DNA of 64,000 bases from Abyssibacter sp036156195 (lineage in GTDB: Bacteria; Pseudomonadota; Gammaproteobacteria; Nevskiales; OUC007), in assembly GCA_036156195.1 (NCBI GenBank), contig JAYZUZ010000003.1, positions 1 through 64,000 on the forward strand, written 5' to 3'. The notes beneath the pieces are model-generated. The model had not been told where the DNA came from. It did no database searches and saw only the letters and a program-made list of their open reading frames with translations. Below are positions 7,709-17,337 of the stretch, in pieces (positions within the stretch are counted from its first letter, which is position 1; each line of letters begins with the position of its first letter). The translations under genes and the position numbers were made by a program.

Positions 7709-8887
7709 ATGACTCAACGCAAACAACCCGATGTCGTCCACGAATCCGAGACGCAGCGGCAGTACGTCCGGGTTCGGCTACCGGCCGCGCTGCGGATTCG
7801 CCGTGAGGACGGCTCCGTGCAAAAGCACAACATTCGCGACCTGTCGGTCGGCGGGCTGTCCTTCGCCCCGGAATCGGGGGCCTTCAAAAACGGTCAGCGG
7901 CTGCAGGGCACGGTCTCGGTCAGCCTGGAAGGCATCGGCATCACCATCCCGATCAAATGCATTGTCGTCCGCGAGGAGGATGGCTACATCTGTGCCGAGT
8001 TCGATGACCTGGACCGCACCGCCATCGTCTCGCTGCGCCAGCTGATTACCGCGTACCTCAGCGGCGAGGTCGTCGATGCCGGTGACGTGTTGCACTCGAT
8101 GAACCGGGAGAACTTTGTCGCTCCCCGCAAGGCCAAGACGGCCCGCGGCGAACCCCGCAGCCAGGCACGGGCCTGGCTGGGGACGGCGGCCAGCTTCGTG
8201 ATCGGCGTGATGGCGCTGGGTTACGTCGCGTCCGAACTCTACGGACTGATGTTCGTCACCAGTTCGTCGGTGGCCACCGTCGAAGGCGCCAGCTTCCCGG
8301 TCACCATGCCCAGAGAAGGCACCTTTCGCAGTCTGGTCGAAGAGGGCAGCCGCGTGGAGAAAGGTGCGCCGCTAGGCACCTTTGAGACGCCGATGCTTGA
8401 GATCGTCCGCAGCGAGGCCATGGCCGCCAACCTCAGCACGCAGCGACTCAACGACCTGCTCGAAGATACGATCAAAGGGACGGTGACCAGCCCCTGCAAC
8501 TGCCGTGTCCAGCGCATGCTCGTGGGCAACGGCCAGTTTGTCGGCAAGGGCCAGCAGGTGTTTCAGCTGGTCGACATGGATCGCGAACCGCTGGTTGTGG
8601 CGCGCTTTGGCTACAAGCGCCTCGGGGATCTGAAGCCAGGCCGCGAGGTGCGTGTATCGCTGGCCGGAACAGATGGTTCCATTCCCGGTGAGATCGTGCG
8701 GGTCGCCCATGCCAGCGGCGTGTCCACGGACGCTGTGCTGGAAGTGATCGTCAAGCCCAAGAGCGCGTTGCCAACCGACTTCATCAATCGGCCGGCCGAA
8801 GTCTCGATGATGACGCCAGCATTCATGCCGCGTCTGGGCGATTTCACGACCGATGCCATTCCCGCGGCCGTTGCCAGCGAGCAGTAA
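7709..8887 (+). CDS. alg44: Alginate synthesis protein with c-di-GMP-binding PilZ domain
   Basis: Co-polymerase that couples alginate synthesis to c-di-GMP. The N-terminal PilZ domain has the RxxxR motif at Arg17-Arg21 and D44-L-S46..G49, with the binding residues at the same positions as in Pseudomonas Alg44. One membrane helix (about residues 158-178) is followed by a periplasmic membrane-fusion-like part (about 185-370) with a lipoyl/barrel-sandwich appearance, thought to contact the periplasmic scaffold. Length 392 residues against 389 in Pseudomonas. The spacing to alg8 (27 bases) and algK (4 bases) shows one transcript. The intact PilZ motif implies that alginate output depends on c-di-GMP here too. 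Confidence 0.96.
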   Translation: MTQRKQPDVVHESETQRQYVRVRLPAALRIRREDGSVQKHNIRDLSVGGLSFAPESGAFKNGQRLQGTVSVSLEGIGITIPIKCIVVREEDGYICAEFDDLDRTAIVSLRQLITAYLSGEVVDAGDVLHSMNRENFVAPRKAKTARGEPRSQARAWLGTAASFVIGVMALGYVASELYGLMFVTSSSVATVEGASFPVTMPREGTFRSLVEEGSRVEKGAPLGTFETPMLEIVRSEAMAANLSTQRLNDLLEDTIKGTVTSPCNCRVQRMLVGNGQFVGKGQQVFQLVDMDREPLVVARFGYKRLGDLKPGREVRVSLAGTDGSIPGEIVRVAHASGVSTDAVLEVIVKPKSALPTDFINRPAEVSMMTPAFMPRLGDFTTDAIPAAVASEQ

Positions 8888-8891
8888 ACCA

Positions 8892-10313
8892 ATGCGTTGC
8901 CTAGCCACATTGCTGCTGCTGTGCACGCCGCTGGTGACACAGGCGGTGCTGCTCCCGGACCTCGAACGGGGGGTCCGGGCACTGGAAGCCGGTGAGGTCG
9001 AGCGGGCTGAGGCCAACTTGCGACCACTGGCCAAGGCGGGCTATGTCGAGGCCCAGCACTACCTGGCCCGGTTGTACAAGCAGGCCAACACGCCGAAATC
9101 GCGTCTGGAGGCCATTCGCTGGTACGAGCAGTCCGTGTCGGACTACCCGCTGGATATCGAACCGCTGGCCCGCCTACGGTTTCTTGAAACCGGGGATCCG
9201 CAGCACCTGCTCAATGCAGAGCAGGCGCTGGCCCGGCTCAAGCAGCAGGGTCATCCGGACGCCTTGCCGCGCATCATCCGGCTGTACCGCGACTATCCCG
9301 GCCTGGTGGACGACGCGCGGATCGGGCGGCTGCTGGGCGAGGCCCTGGCATCGGATGATCCGGACAACATCGCCACCGTCATCGACTGGTACCGCAAGAA
9401 CGACGGCGTGCGGGAGAACTTCATCCAGCTGATCCAGCTGTGCTCCAAGCACTACCGCCGGGTCGATAGCTGCCTGCCTGACCTCGTGCTCAACGCCCGG
9501 ATGGGTCAGAACGAGCAGCGCATGGATGAGTTGATCGATCGGGCCCTGTCCCGGTACCCCAGTCGTGATGTCGATGCCGACTTGCTCTACGCCATGGCTT
9601 CGGCGTTGTTGACCAACGACGTTCCGCATCCGCCACAACAAATCAGGGCGGCGGAACTGCTCGAAATCGCCGCCAAGCGTCGCATCAAAGCCTTGGCGCG
9701 GCTGGGTGATCTGCTGGTGGACCGGCCGGATCTGATCGAGGATGCCGACCCCATCGCCATGCTGGAACAGGCGCATGAGGCCGGTTCGGCCGAGGCCGCG
9801 CTTACGCTCGGACGCGCCTACATGAACGGCACCCTGGTGGAGATCGATCCTGAGCGCGCCGAGGATTACCTGAAGCAGGCCGCCGAGGCCCTGCCGGCCG
9901 GCAAGTTCTCTCTGGCGCGCTACTACATGCGCGGATTCGCCGGCGATGCGCAGTACACCCGCGCGGCCCCATTGCTGCTTGACGCAGCCCGGGCTGGCTA
10001 TCGCCGTGCTGACCTGGATCTGGCCCGCTTCTATGCGGAGAACCGGGTGGTCAAGGCCAATCCGGCCTACGCCTACGCCTTTGCCCGGATCGCTCAGACC
10101 AATGAGGTCCAGGGCGCAGATGCCTTCATCGCCAGCCTGCAGCCGCGCCTGGACGAGGCGTCACGCGCCGAAGGCAATGCGGTCGCCGAGAAGGAGTACG
10201 ACGCGCGTGTTCAGCGCCGCGAGCCATTTCTCAAATTCGCCATGACCGGCGGTCGCGGAACGCAGGCCGGACCCGATGCAGGGTCCGCCGGAACCGCCAC
10301 CGCCTCTCAATAA
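8892..10313 (+). CDS. algK: Alginate export TPR scaffold, lipobox not evident
   Basis: Periplasmic TPR/Sel1-like scaffold that positions the AlgE pore and protects the polymer. The 473-residue protein is built of helical repeats such as ALEAGEVERAEANLRPLAKA and GSAEAALTLGRAYMNG. The N terminus MRCLATLLLLCTPLVTQA is a signal peptide, but its only suitable cysteine is preceded by Leu rather than Gly/Ala/Ser, so it does not form a canonical lipobox, whereas Pseudomonas AlgK is a lipoprotein anchored in the outer membrane. I chose ATG 8892, four bases after alg44; an upstream in-frame ATG lies inside alg44 and does not improve the lipobox. Confidence 0.93.
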   Translation: MRCLATLLLLCTPLVTQAVLLPDLERGVRALEAGEVERAEANLRPLAKAGYVEAQHYLARLYKQANTPKSRLEAIRWYEQSVSDYPLDIEPLARLRFLETGDPQHLLNAEQALARLKQQGHPDALPRIIRLYRDYPGLVDDARIGRLLGEALASDDPDNIATVIDWYRKNDGVRENFIQLIQLCSKHYRRVDSCLPDLVLNARMGQNEQRMDELIDRALSRYPSRDVDADLLYAMASALLTNDVPHPPQQIRAAELLEIAAKRRIKALARLGDLLVDRPDLIEDADPIAMLEQAHEAGSAEAALTLGRAYMNGTLVEIDPERAEDYLKQAAEALPAGKFSLARYYMRGFAGDAQYTRAAPLLLDAARAGYRRADLDLARFYAENRVVKANPAYAYAFARIAQTNEVQGADAFIASLQPRLDEASRAEGNAVAEKEYDARVQRREPFLKFAMTGGRGTQAGPDAGSAGTATASQ

Positions 10314-10324
10314 GGAAGAGACCC

Positions 10325-11713
10325 GTGAAACAGACGACAACATGGATGTTGTTCGGCCTGGCAGCGTTGATTGCCTTGCCAGCCGGCGCACAAATGAGCA
10401 ACGAGACCGAGATCAAGCTGCGCGCTGGCGGCTTTGCCGAAGGCAAGCGTGATCTCGGCCTGGGCGGTGATGAAGAATCCAGCGAGTTCTTTACCGAGGT
10501 GCACGGTTCGCTGTTCACCCGTTATGCCCCGGGCTTTTCGACCAAGCTGCGCGTGCAGGCGTTCTACTCAACGGGCGAGGTCTTTCTGAACTCGGACGAG
10601 ACGCCCCAGCCTGCGGATGAGTACATCGCGCTGCGCGAGGCCTGGATCGATATCGGTGCGCTGACCTCCTTCCCCGGCGAGGTGATGCGCCTGGGTCGCC
10701 AGCGGCTGAGAGAGGACGACGGCATCTGGTTTGATGACGATGCCCTGGCTGCGCGTTGGGCCTTCGAAACCACGCTGCTCCAATGGTCACTGGGTGCCGG
10801 ACAGCAGGTGGAGGGCTTTCGGACCGACGATGCCGGCGTCGACAAGGACCAGGAAGATCGCTTCTACCTGTTCGGTGATATCGGCACACAGTACCGACCG
10901 GGTCATTACCTGGTCGTCCGCGCCGCCAATGCTCGCGACGACGTGGACCTGCCGCGCGAACAACGGCGCGACGTACCCGAGCGGTTTCGGGAGCGTGAGT
11001 TCACCTGGGTCAGCCTGTCCCTGCACAGCGACTACTACGACCCGGATGCACGGGAGCAGATCGCCTACTGGATCGAGGCCTTTGGCATGACCGGCGATGA
11101 GACGTTTGTGACGCCGGCGGATCCGGTCGCCGGCACGCCAGCGACCTACACCGAGCGGGATAACGCAGGTGTGGGCGGATCTGTGGCCTTTCGCTTCCGG
11201 CCCTCGCTGCAGCTACCGGCCCAGTTCGGATTGATGTACGCCGCAGGGTCTGGTGGCACGGATGCCAGCGGTGATTCCGAGACTTTCGAGCAAACCGGCC
11301 TGGAGAGCAATCGCGCACGCTTCACCGGGACGCGCAGCCAAATTCACCGCTTCAGCGAGGCTGCACAGTTCGAGCTCAGCAATCTGCAGGTGACCACGGC
11401 GTTCTTGTCCTTTCCTGCCGAGCGATTCGATATCAGCCTGATTGCCCACCAGTTTCATCGGGATGCTGCAGATGCGCCCGTCGAGTCGCGCGGCCTGCGG
11501 ATTGACCCGCTGCCCGGTGACGACGACCTGGGCCAGTCCTACGACCTGGTGGTGTCCCGTTACTTCGAAGGTTTCGACCGGGTGATTCTGCGCCCTTCAG
11601 GTCCGAGCGGTGCGGTCCGTCTGCGTGCCTCGCTGTTTGAGCCGGGCGATGCCTATGGGGCAGACGCCGAGTCGACCTATCGCGCGATTCTGGAGATGAG
11701 CTGGAAACTGTGA
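10325..11713 (+). CDS. algE: Alginate outer-membrane export porin
   Basis: Outer-membrane beta-barrel through which alginate leaves the cell. A signal peptide ends at LPAGAQ. The mature part alternates charged turns and amphipathic strands, and includes the family-typical REAWIDIG...LGRQRLREDDG region (residues about 103-140). It ends in Leu after WKL rather than the usual Phe. The length of 462 residues is slightly shorter than Pseudomonas AlgE (490). Start is GTG 10325 with AAGGAAG just before. The stop overlaps the algG start, so the two are translationally coupled. Confidence 0.95.
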   Translation: MKQTTTWMLFGLAALIALPAGAQMSNETEIKLRAGGFAEGKRDLGLGGDEESSEFFTEVHGSLFTRYAPGFSTKLRVQAFYSTGEVFLNSDETPQPADEYIALREAWIDIGALTSFPGEVMRLGRQRLREDDGIWFDDDALAARWAFETTLLQWSLGAGQQVEGFRTDDAGVDKDQEDRFYLFGDIGTQYRPGHYLVVRAANARDDVDLPREQRRDVPERFREREFTWVSLSLHSDYYDPDAREQIAYWIEAFGMTGDETFVTPADPVAGTPATYTERDNAGVGGSVAFRFRPSLQLPAQFGLMYAAGSGGTDASGDSETFEQTGLESNRARFTGTRSQIHRFSEAAQFELSNLQVTTAFLSFPAERFDISLIAHQFHRDAADAPVESRGLRIDPLPGDDDLGQSYDLVVSRYFEGFDRVILRPSGPSGAVRLRASLFEPGDAYGADAESTYRAILEMSWKL

Positions 11714-13227
11714 TGTCGACCCGAACTCTCCCCCTACTGGTGGCGCTGGTACTGGCGACTGCCCTGATGCCGGCGCTGGCCGCCGACTACATCGTGCGTT
11801 CCGAAGATCCGCAGGTCTTGTACCGGGCCAAGCCTGAGCTGCCCTCGCTCAAGCCCTATACCCGTGAGGCCGTGCTGGCCAAGATCGGCTCGCGTACTCC
11901 GGGGCGTGTCTCCACTGCCCGCATGGTGCACCTGGATCCGATGAACGAGTTCGTGGGTGGCGATGGCCGCCTCGCGGTCTGGGCTGCGCGTCAGCGGCGG
12001 AATCCGCATGCCATCGTGCTGCGTGATGGGTATGTCACGCCGCAGGATATTGCGGCGGCCCTGGGTCCGGAGGCCATGGAGGAAACCGCGCCAGGCGTCT
12101 TTGTCGCACGGTTGCCGATACTGGTGTCGCGAGATGCCACCTTTCATGTCAACGGGCAGGTCAAGGCCTTGCGCCTGTCCGAGGAGGCGGGGGCGTTTCT
12201 GGTTAACGACGGCCGCTTGTTCATGACGGATACCGCCGTGTTGGGCTGGCGCGAGTCGGCAGCCACGCCGGCACGGTATCGCTACGAGAAGGGGTTTCGA
12301 CCCTTCATTCTGTCCTGGGGTGGGACCGAGCTCTACGCGGCCAACAGTCGTTTCGAGAGTCTTGGTTACGACGAGAGCAAGTCCTACGGCTTTTCAATAT
12401 CCCAGTACACACCGGCCCAGCACAGGATTCTCCAGCGCGGCCACCCGACCGGCTGGGTCATCGACTCCGAGTTCGAGGACATGTGGTTTGGCTTCTACTG
12501 CTACGAAGCGGACGACGTGGTCCTGGCCCGGAATACCTACACCAACAGCATCGTGTACGGGATTGACCCGCACGACCGGTCGAATCGCCTGATCATTGCC
12601 GAAAACCACGTGTCGGGTACGCGCAAGAAGCACGGCATCATCATCTCGCGCGAGGTCAACAACAGCTGGTTGTTCAGCAACATCAGCACCCGCAACGCCT
12701 TGTCCGGCATGGTGCTCGACCGCCAGTCCAGCGGGAATGTCGTCGCCGACAACGAGTTTATCGACAACGGCTCGGATGGCCTGACCTTGTACGAAAGCCC
12801 CGACAACATCATCTGGGGTAACAAGAGCGTCAGCAACGGCTCGCATGGCTACCGTGTGCGCAACAGCACGGGTATCAAGCTCTACGACAATATCGCGATC
12901 AACAACGCCTACACCGGCATTAACGGTCACGCCAAGGTCTTGCCGCCGGGCTCACGGGATCTGGAACTCGACCCCTACGACGACGAGTTCTCCATGGTGA
13001 TTGTCGGTGGGCGGCTGGTGCATAACGGCGGTGGCCCGGTTGCGATCGAGCAACCGCTGAGTATCGAGATGGCCGGCGTCGAGATGCTCGCGCCCACCAG
13101 CGAAACCGGGTTTGCGCTCGACGGCGTGCTGGGCGAATACCTGCACGAAGTGTTCGACGTGATGGTCCGCCAGAAGAAGGCCGTGGTCATTGAACTGGAC
13201 AACGTCCGGCGCAAGGTCGAGGGCTAG
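11710..13227 (+). CDS. algG: Mannuronan C5-epimerase, first copy
   Basis: Periplasmic enzyme converting mannuronate residues in the polymer to guluronate; the AlgG family also protects the chain during export. A signal peptide (ends about MPALAAD) is followed by a right-handed parallel beta-helix. The catalytic motif DPHD is at 286-289 (YGIDPHDRSNRLII), and RKKHGIIISREV supplies further active-site residues. The start is GTG 11710 or ATG 11713, both overlapping the algE stop. It is followed after three bases by a second, diverged AlgG. The two align along their full length but are clearly different in sequence, so this is an old duplication. Confidence 0.95.
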   Translation: MMSTRTLPLLVALVLATALMPALAADYIVRSEDPQVLYRAKPELPSLKPYTREAVLAKIGSRTPGRVSTARMVHLDPMNEFVGGDGRLAVWAARQRRNPHAIVLRDGYVTPQDIAAALGPEAMEETAPGVFVARLPILVSRDATFHVNGQVKALRLSEEAGAFLVNDGRLFMTDTAVLGWRESAATPARYRYEKGFRPFILSWGGTELYAANSRFESLGYDESKSYGFSISQYTPAQHRILQRGHPTGWVIDSEFEDMWFGFYCYEADDVVLARNTYTNSIVYGIDPHDRSNRLIIAENHVSGTRKKHGIIISREVNNSWLFSNISTRNALSGMVLDRQSSGNVVADNEFIDNGSDGLTLYESPDNIIWGNKSVSNGSHGYRVRNSTGIKLYDNIAINNAYTGINGHAKVLPPGSRDLELDPYDDEFSMVIVGGRLVHNGGGPVAIEQPLSIEMAGVEMLAPTSETGFALDGVLGEYLHEVFDVMVRQKKAVVIELDNVRRKVEG

Positions 13228-13230
13228 GTC

Positions 13231-14772
13231 GTGCGCAGGTTCTTGACTCTGGGCGACGCGGTGGCGGCGCTGCTGGTCGCCACCGTTGTGTGGGCGCTGG
13301 CGTCACCGGCGGGTGCCAAGGAGTCCCGTGATTACATCGTGCGTTCGGTGGAACCGTCCGGCCTGGCCATGCAGCCGCCGGAGCTGCCGGACATCAGCGG
13401 CTATACCCGCGAAGCCGCCCTGAACAAGATCGTCCGGCGCGCGCCCGGCGAAGTACGGCTGCAACGCATGGTCGAGCGCACGGAGTTCAACGAGTTTGTT
13501 GGCAGCGACGGGCGGCTGGCCACCTGGGCCCAGCGCCAGCGCCAGAACCCGGTCGCCATCGTACTCAGCGAGGGCTTGTTCCGGTTGTCGGATGTTCAGG
13601 CGGCGGTGGAGGAATACCAGCTCGAGACGACGGCCAAGGGCATCTACACCCTGCGTCTGCCCCTGCTGATCGATGCCTCGGCCACTCTGCTGATTGATGG
13701 CACCGTTCGCTCGCTGCGCTTGTCGCAACAGGCCGGGGCGTTTCTGGTCAATGACGGGCGCTTGTTTGTCGCAGACTCCGAGGTCGTGGCCTGGGACGAG
13801 GCCGCCGCTGCGCCCGCCCCCTACGTCGACAAGCAGCGTTTCCGGCCCTTTCTCATTGCCTGGGGCGGCTCGGAAACGTTCCTGCTGAACAGCCGTTTCG
13901 TTCACCTGGGTTACGGGGGCACCAAGTCCTACGGCATCAGTTTTTCTCAGTACAGCAAGAGTGTTGACCGGCACCGGTATCGTCCGCGGCCCACGGGCTG
14001 GATACTCGATTCCACCTTTGATGGCCTGCTCTACGGTTTCTACTGTTACGAAGCCGACGACGTCGTCATCGTCAACAACGTCTACAAGAAAAGCGTCGTC
14101 TACGGCATTGATCCGCATGACCGTTCCAACCGGCTGATCATTGCCCAGAACACGGCCTTCGGCACCCGGCAACGGCACGGCATCATCGTGTCGCGTGAGG
14201 TCAATGACAGCTGGATATTCCGGAACGAGTCCTACGACAACACCGGCTCCGGCATCATGGTCGACCGGCAGAGCACCGGCAACGTGGTCGCCTACAACAA
14301 GGTGCATGGCAACGGCTCCGATGGCATCACCATTTACGAGTCGCCGGACAATCTGCTGTACGCCAATCAGAGCATCGGCAACCAGGCGCATGGATACCGT
14401 GTGCGCAACAGCGTGGGCATCAAGCTCTACGAGAACCGGGCCGTGGCCAATGCCTACACCGGTATTAACGGCCATATCCGGGCGCTGAACGATCCGACCC
14501 GTGATCTCTCGCTAGATCCGTACGACACCCGAATTTCCATGGTCGTGGTCGGTGGGCGCCTCATCCACAACGGTGGCGGACCGATCTCCATCGATCAGCC
14601 AGTGAGCGTGGAGCTGTACGACGTCGATATGTTCGCGCCGGCCAACACCACCGGTGTGCAGATGTCCGGCGTGCTCGGGCGCCACCTGCCCGAGGTCCTC
14701 GATGTGATGATCCGCCAGCGCCAGGCTGTGGTCATCGAACCGGATAACGCCCGTCGCCAGGTGGATGGCTGA
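13231..14772 (+). CDS. algG: Mannuronan C5-epimerase, second tandem copy
   Basis: Second full-length AlgG paralogue (513 residues) with its own signal peptide (ends about SPAGAKE) and the intact catalytic motif DPHD at 294-297, inside YGIDPHDRSNRLII as in copy one. Copy-specific changes surround the active site (RQRHGIIVSREV instead of RKKHGIIISREV, and YKKSVVYG instead of YTNSIVYG). Both therefore look active and may differ in pattern of guluronate insertion or in division of catalytic and scaffold roles. GTG start at 13231, three bases after copy one. Pseudomonas and Azotobacter clusters carry a single algG. Confidence 0.95.
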   Translation: MRRFLTLGDAVAALLVATVVWALASPAGAKESRDYIVRSVEPSGLAMQPPELPDISGYTREAALNKIVRRAPGEVRLQRMVERTEFNEFVGSDGRLATWAQRQRQNPVAIVLSEGLFRLSDVQAAVEEYQLETTAKGIYTLRLPLLIDASATLLIDGTVRSLRLSQQAGAFLVNDGRLFVADSEVVAWDEAAAAPAPYVDKQRFRPFLIAWGGSETFLLNSRFVHLGYGGTKSYGISFSQYSKSVDRHRYRPRPTGWILDSTFDGLLYGFYCYEADDVVIVNNVYKKSVVYGIDPHDRSNRLIIAQNTAFGTRQRHGIIVSREVNDSWIFRNESYDNTGSGIMVDRQSTGNVVAYNKVHGNGSDGITIYESPDNLLYANQSIGNQAHGYRVRNSVGIKLYENRAVANAYTGINGHIRALNDPTRDLSLDPYDTRISMVVVGGRLIHNGGGPISIDQPVSVELYDVDMFAPANTTGVQMSGVLGRHLPEVLDVMIRQRQAVVIEPDNARRQVDG

Positions 14773-14773
14773 G

Positions 14774-16201
14774 ATGGTGTTCTCGTCGAACATCTTTCTA
14801 TTCGTGTTTCTTCCGGCGTTTCTGGGCGTCTACTGGCTGAGCCCGGCGCGCTGGCGCAACGCCTGGATCGTGCTTGGCAGCTACGCCTTCTACGCCTGGT
14901 GGCGGGTGGATTTTCTGGCGCTGTTCGTACTCGTTACGGTGGTCAATTACAACGTTGGCCGCCGGATTCACGCCGCCCATGTCGCCGGAGCGCCACGCCG
15001 CGCGCGTCACTGGATGCTGGCTGGTGTCGTGGCCGATCTCGCGGTGCTGGGCTATTTCAAGTACGCCAATTTCGGGGTCGACAGCTTTAATCTGATGCTG
15101 ACCTCGGCGGGTGTTGCGCCCTTTCACCTGGCGGACATTGTTCTGCCCATCGGTATCTCGTTCTACACCTTTCAAGCGGTGAGTTATGTCATCGACGTTT
15201 ATCGTCGCGACACGCCACCCGCCGACAACCCGGTCGATTTCGCAGCATTCATCGCCCTGTTCCCGCAGCTAATCGCCGGGCCGGTGCTGCGCTACAAGGA
15301 TCTAGCGCCGCAGCTGCTGCATCGTCCGCTCAGCGGTGATCTGTTTGGCGAGGGCGTTGCCCGCTTCATGCAGGGGTTTATCAAGAAGGTGTTGATCGCC
15401 GACTCCGTTGCGCCGCTGGCAGACGCTGGCTTCGCCCTGCAAGACCCCAGCATGGCCGACGCCTGGCTGACCACGCTGGCTTATACCGTCCAGCTGTACT
15501 TCGATTTCTCCGGCTACACCGACATGGCGATCGGGCTGGGGCTGATGATGGGTTTTCGGTTCATCGAGAACTTTCGGCAGCCCTATGTGGCGCAGTCGAT
15601 TACCGAGTTCTGGCGGCGCTGGCATATCAGCCTGTCGACCTGGTTGAAGGATTACCTCTATATCTCCCTGGGCGGCAATCGCCGCGGTCGGCTACGGACC
15701 TACGTCAACCTGCTTCTCACCATGGTGCTGGGCGGGTTGTGGCACGGGGCCAACTGGACGTTTGTCGTGTGGGGCGCCTGGCATGGACTGATTCTGGCCG
15801 CCGAGCGCGCCCTGGGAGTGGAGGGGCGGCCCACCGGCTTCCGGCCACTGCGCTGGGGTCTGACTCTGTTGTTCGTGATGCTCGGCTGGGTGGCCTTCCG
15901 GGCGGAGTCGCTGGCCGAGGCTGGGCGGCTTTACGCGGCGATGTCAGGGTTCGGCCCGACCGGCCTGTCGGCGGCCTATCTGGCGGCCATCAGCCAGTTC
16001 AACCTCGCATTGCTGATGCTGGGTGTGGCCGTTCTGGTCCTCGGGGGGCTGCGTGACCGACTGGCGGCGGTCTCTACCCGGTATCTGCCGCCCCACAGCC
16101 TGGCGCGCTGGGCGGGCGCGCTGGCGCTACCCGTTTTTATCGCGGCGGTTTTCAAACTGTCGGCAGATGCCTACTCCCCGTTTCTTTACTTCCAGTTCTA
16201 G
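14774..16201 (+). CDS. algI: Alginate O-acetyltransferase, membrane-bound (MBOAT)
   Basis: Polytopic inner-membrane MBOAT protein that passes acetyl groups to the periplasm for alginate acetylation with AlgJ, AlgF and AlgX. It starts MVFSSNIFLFVFLPAFLG, as Pseudomonas AlgI does; the ATG at 14774 is preferred to the in-frame ATG three codons earlier for this reason. The conserved LGGLWHGANWTF motif places the active-site histidine at residue 324. Also visible are LYFDFSGYTDMAIGLG and FWRRWHISLSTWLKDYLY, typical of the family. Here algI follows algG directly, whereas in Pseudomonas algX and algL lie between them. Confidence 0.95.
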   Translation: MVFSSNIFLFVFLPAFLGVYWLSPARWRNAWIVLGSYAFYAWWRVDFLALFVLVTVVNYNVGRRIHAAHVAGAPRRARHWMLAGVVADLAVLGYFKYANFGVDSFNLMLTSAGVAPFHLADIVLPIGISFYTFQAVSYVIDVYRRDTPPADNPVDFAAFIALFPQLIAGPVLRYKDLAPQLLHRPLSGDLFGEGVARFMQGFIKKVLIADSVAPLADAGFALQDPSMADAWLTTLAYTVQLYFDFSGYTDMAIGLGLMMGFRFIENFRQPYVAQSITEFWRRWHISLSTWLKDYLYISLGGNRRGRLRTYVNLLLTMVLGGLWHGANWTFVVWGAWHGLILAAERALGVEGRPTGFRPLRWGLTLLFVMLGWVAFRAESLAEAGRLYAAMSGFGPTGLSAAYLAAISQFNLALLMLGVAVLVLGGLRDRLAAVSTRYLPPHSLARWAGALALPVFIAAVFKLSADAYSPFLYFQF

Positions 16202-16212
16202 GAGTGGATGCC

Positions 16213-17337
16213 ATGCAGACTCCCAATGCCTGGATTGCCGTTGTCTTCGTCGTGCCGTTTACGCTGGCGGTAGGTCTGTGGTCTGTCGTCCAGGCTGCCA
16301 CATTCTCCGGGTCCGAGGAGCTGAGCTGGACCGATGGTGAGCTGGCCGGCGCTTTTGAGGACCACTTCAACAAGGCCTTTCCGCTCAAGACCCTGGGCGA
16401 AAACCTGTGGGCCGGACTGCAATACCGCCTATTGGCTGAAGGCCGCGATGGCCTGGTCGTCGGCGAGCGAGGCTGGTTTTTCACCGAGCAGGAGTTTCGT
16501 CCTTACCCACGCGCCCAGGCCAATCTGCACCAGCACCTTCAGTGGATGCGCTCGGTGCACCGTCATCTTGCGGATCGCGGGATCGATCTGGTCATCGCGC
16601 TGCTGCCGGCCAAGGCACGCATCTACTCCGAGCACCGCGGCGCGCATGCACCCAGTCCGATGCACCAGACGCTCTACGCCCAGGCCCGGGGGCAGCTTCG
16701 TAGCGCCGGCCTGGTCGTGCCGGATCTGCTGGGCGCCATGCGCCAGTGCAAGGCGCATCGCCCGGTGTTTCTGAAGACGGATACCCATTGGACGCCTGCC
16801 GGGGCCGACTGCGTGGCCGAGTCGCTGGCAGCTGATCGCCGCACCCAGCTGAGCCTCGCGGATGCGGTGCCGGAGGCCTATCAGACCCGTCTGGTCGAAA
16901 CGGTTCGGCATCGTGGTGACCTCATGCGTTACCTGCCGCTGGCGCCGCTCTTCACGTCGATGCTGCCACCGCCTGAATCGGTGCCCCGGATTGAGACTGC
17001 GGCGCAGCGACAGGTTTCTGCCGACAGCTTGTTCGGCCAGCCCGATGCCGTCCCGGTCGCCCTGGTGGGCACCAGCTACAGCGCGGACCCGCTTTGGCAC
17101 TTCACGGGGGCGCTACAGCAGGCGCTGGGGCGCGATGTGGTGAATTTTGCCGAGGCCGGTCAGGGGCCGTTCAAGCCCATGGCGCGGCTACTGGCCAGTG
17201 ATGACCTGCAGGCGGCGCATCCCCGCCTGGTGATCTGGGAAATCCCGGAGCGCTACCTCATCCAGCCGGATGCCGAGACCGAGCTGCCGCCGCTGCGAAC
17301 CACCCATGCACGACGCTTTATGGAGATCCACGTATGA
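16213..17337 (+). CDS. algJ: Alginate O-acetylation protein, SGNH-like
   Basis: Periplasmic, membrane-anchored acetyltransferase of the AlgX/AlgJ SGNH-like family, 374 residues. A single N-terminal hydrophobic segment (about 8-28) serves as anchor. The catalytic DxH is Asp190-His192 in KTDTHWTP and the nucleophile is Ser288 in VGTSYS. ATG 16213 is preferred because AGGAG at 16200-16204 sits eight bases before it; a GTG at 16204 overlaps that site. The stop overlaps the algF start (ATGA), so the two are co-translated. Confidence 0.92.
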   Translation: MQTPNAWIAVVFVVPFTLAVGLWSVVQAATFSGSEELSWTDGELAGAFEDHFNKAFPLKTLGENLWAGLQYRLLAEGRDGLVVGERGWFFTEQEFRPYPRAQANLHQHLQWMRSVHRHLADRGIDLVIALLPAKARIYSEHRGAHAPSPMHQTLYAQARGQLRSAGLVVPDLLGAMRQCKAHRPVFLKTDTHWTPAGADCVAESLAADRRTQLSLADAVPEAYQTRLVETVRHRGDLMRYLPLAPLFTSMLPPPESVPRIETAAQRQVSADSLFGQPDAVPVALVGTSYSADPLWHFTGALQQALGRDVVNFAEAGQGPFKPMARLLASDDLQAAHPRLVIWEIPERYLIQPDAETELPPLRTTHARRFMEIHV

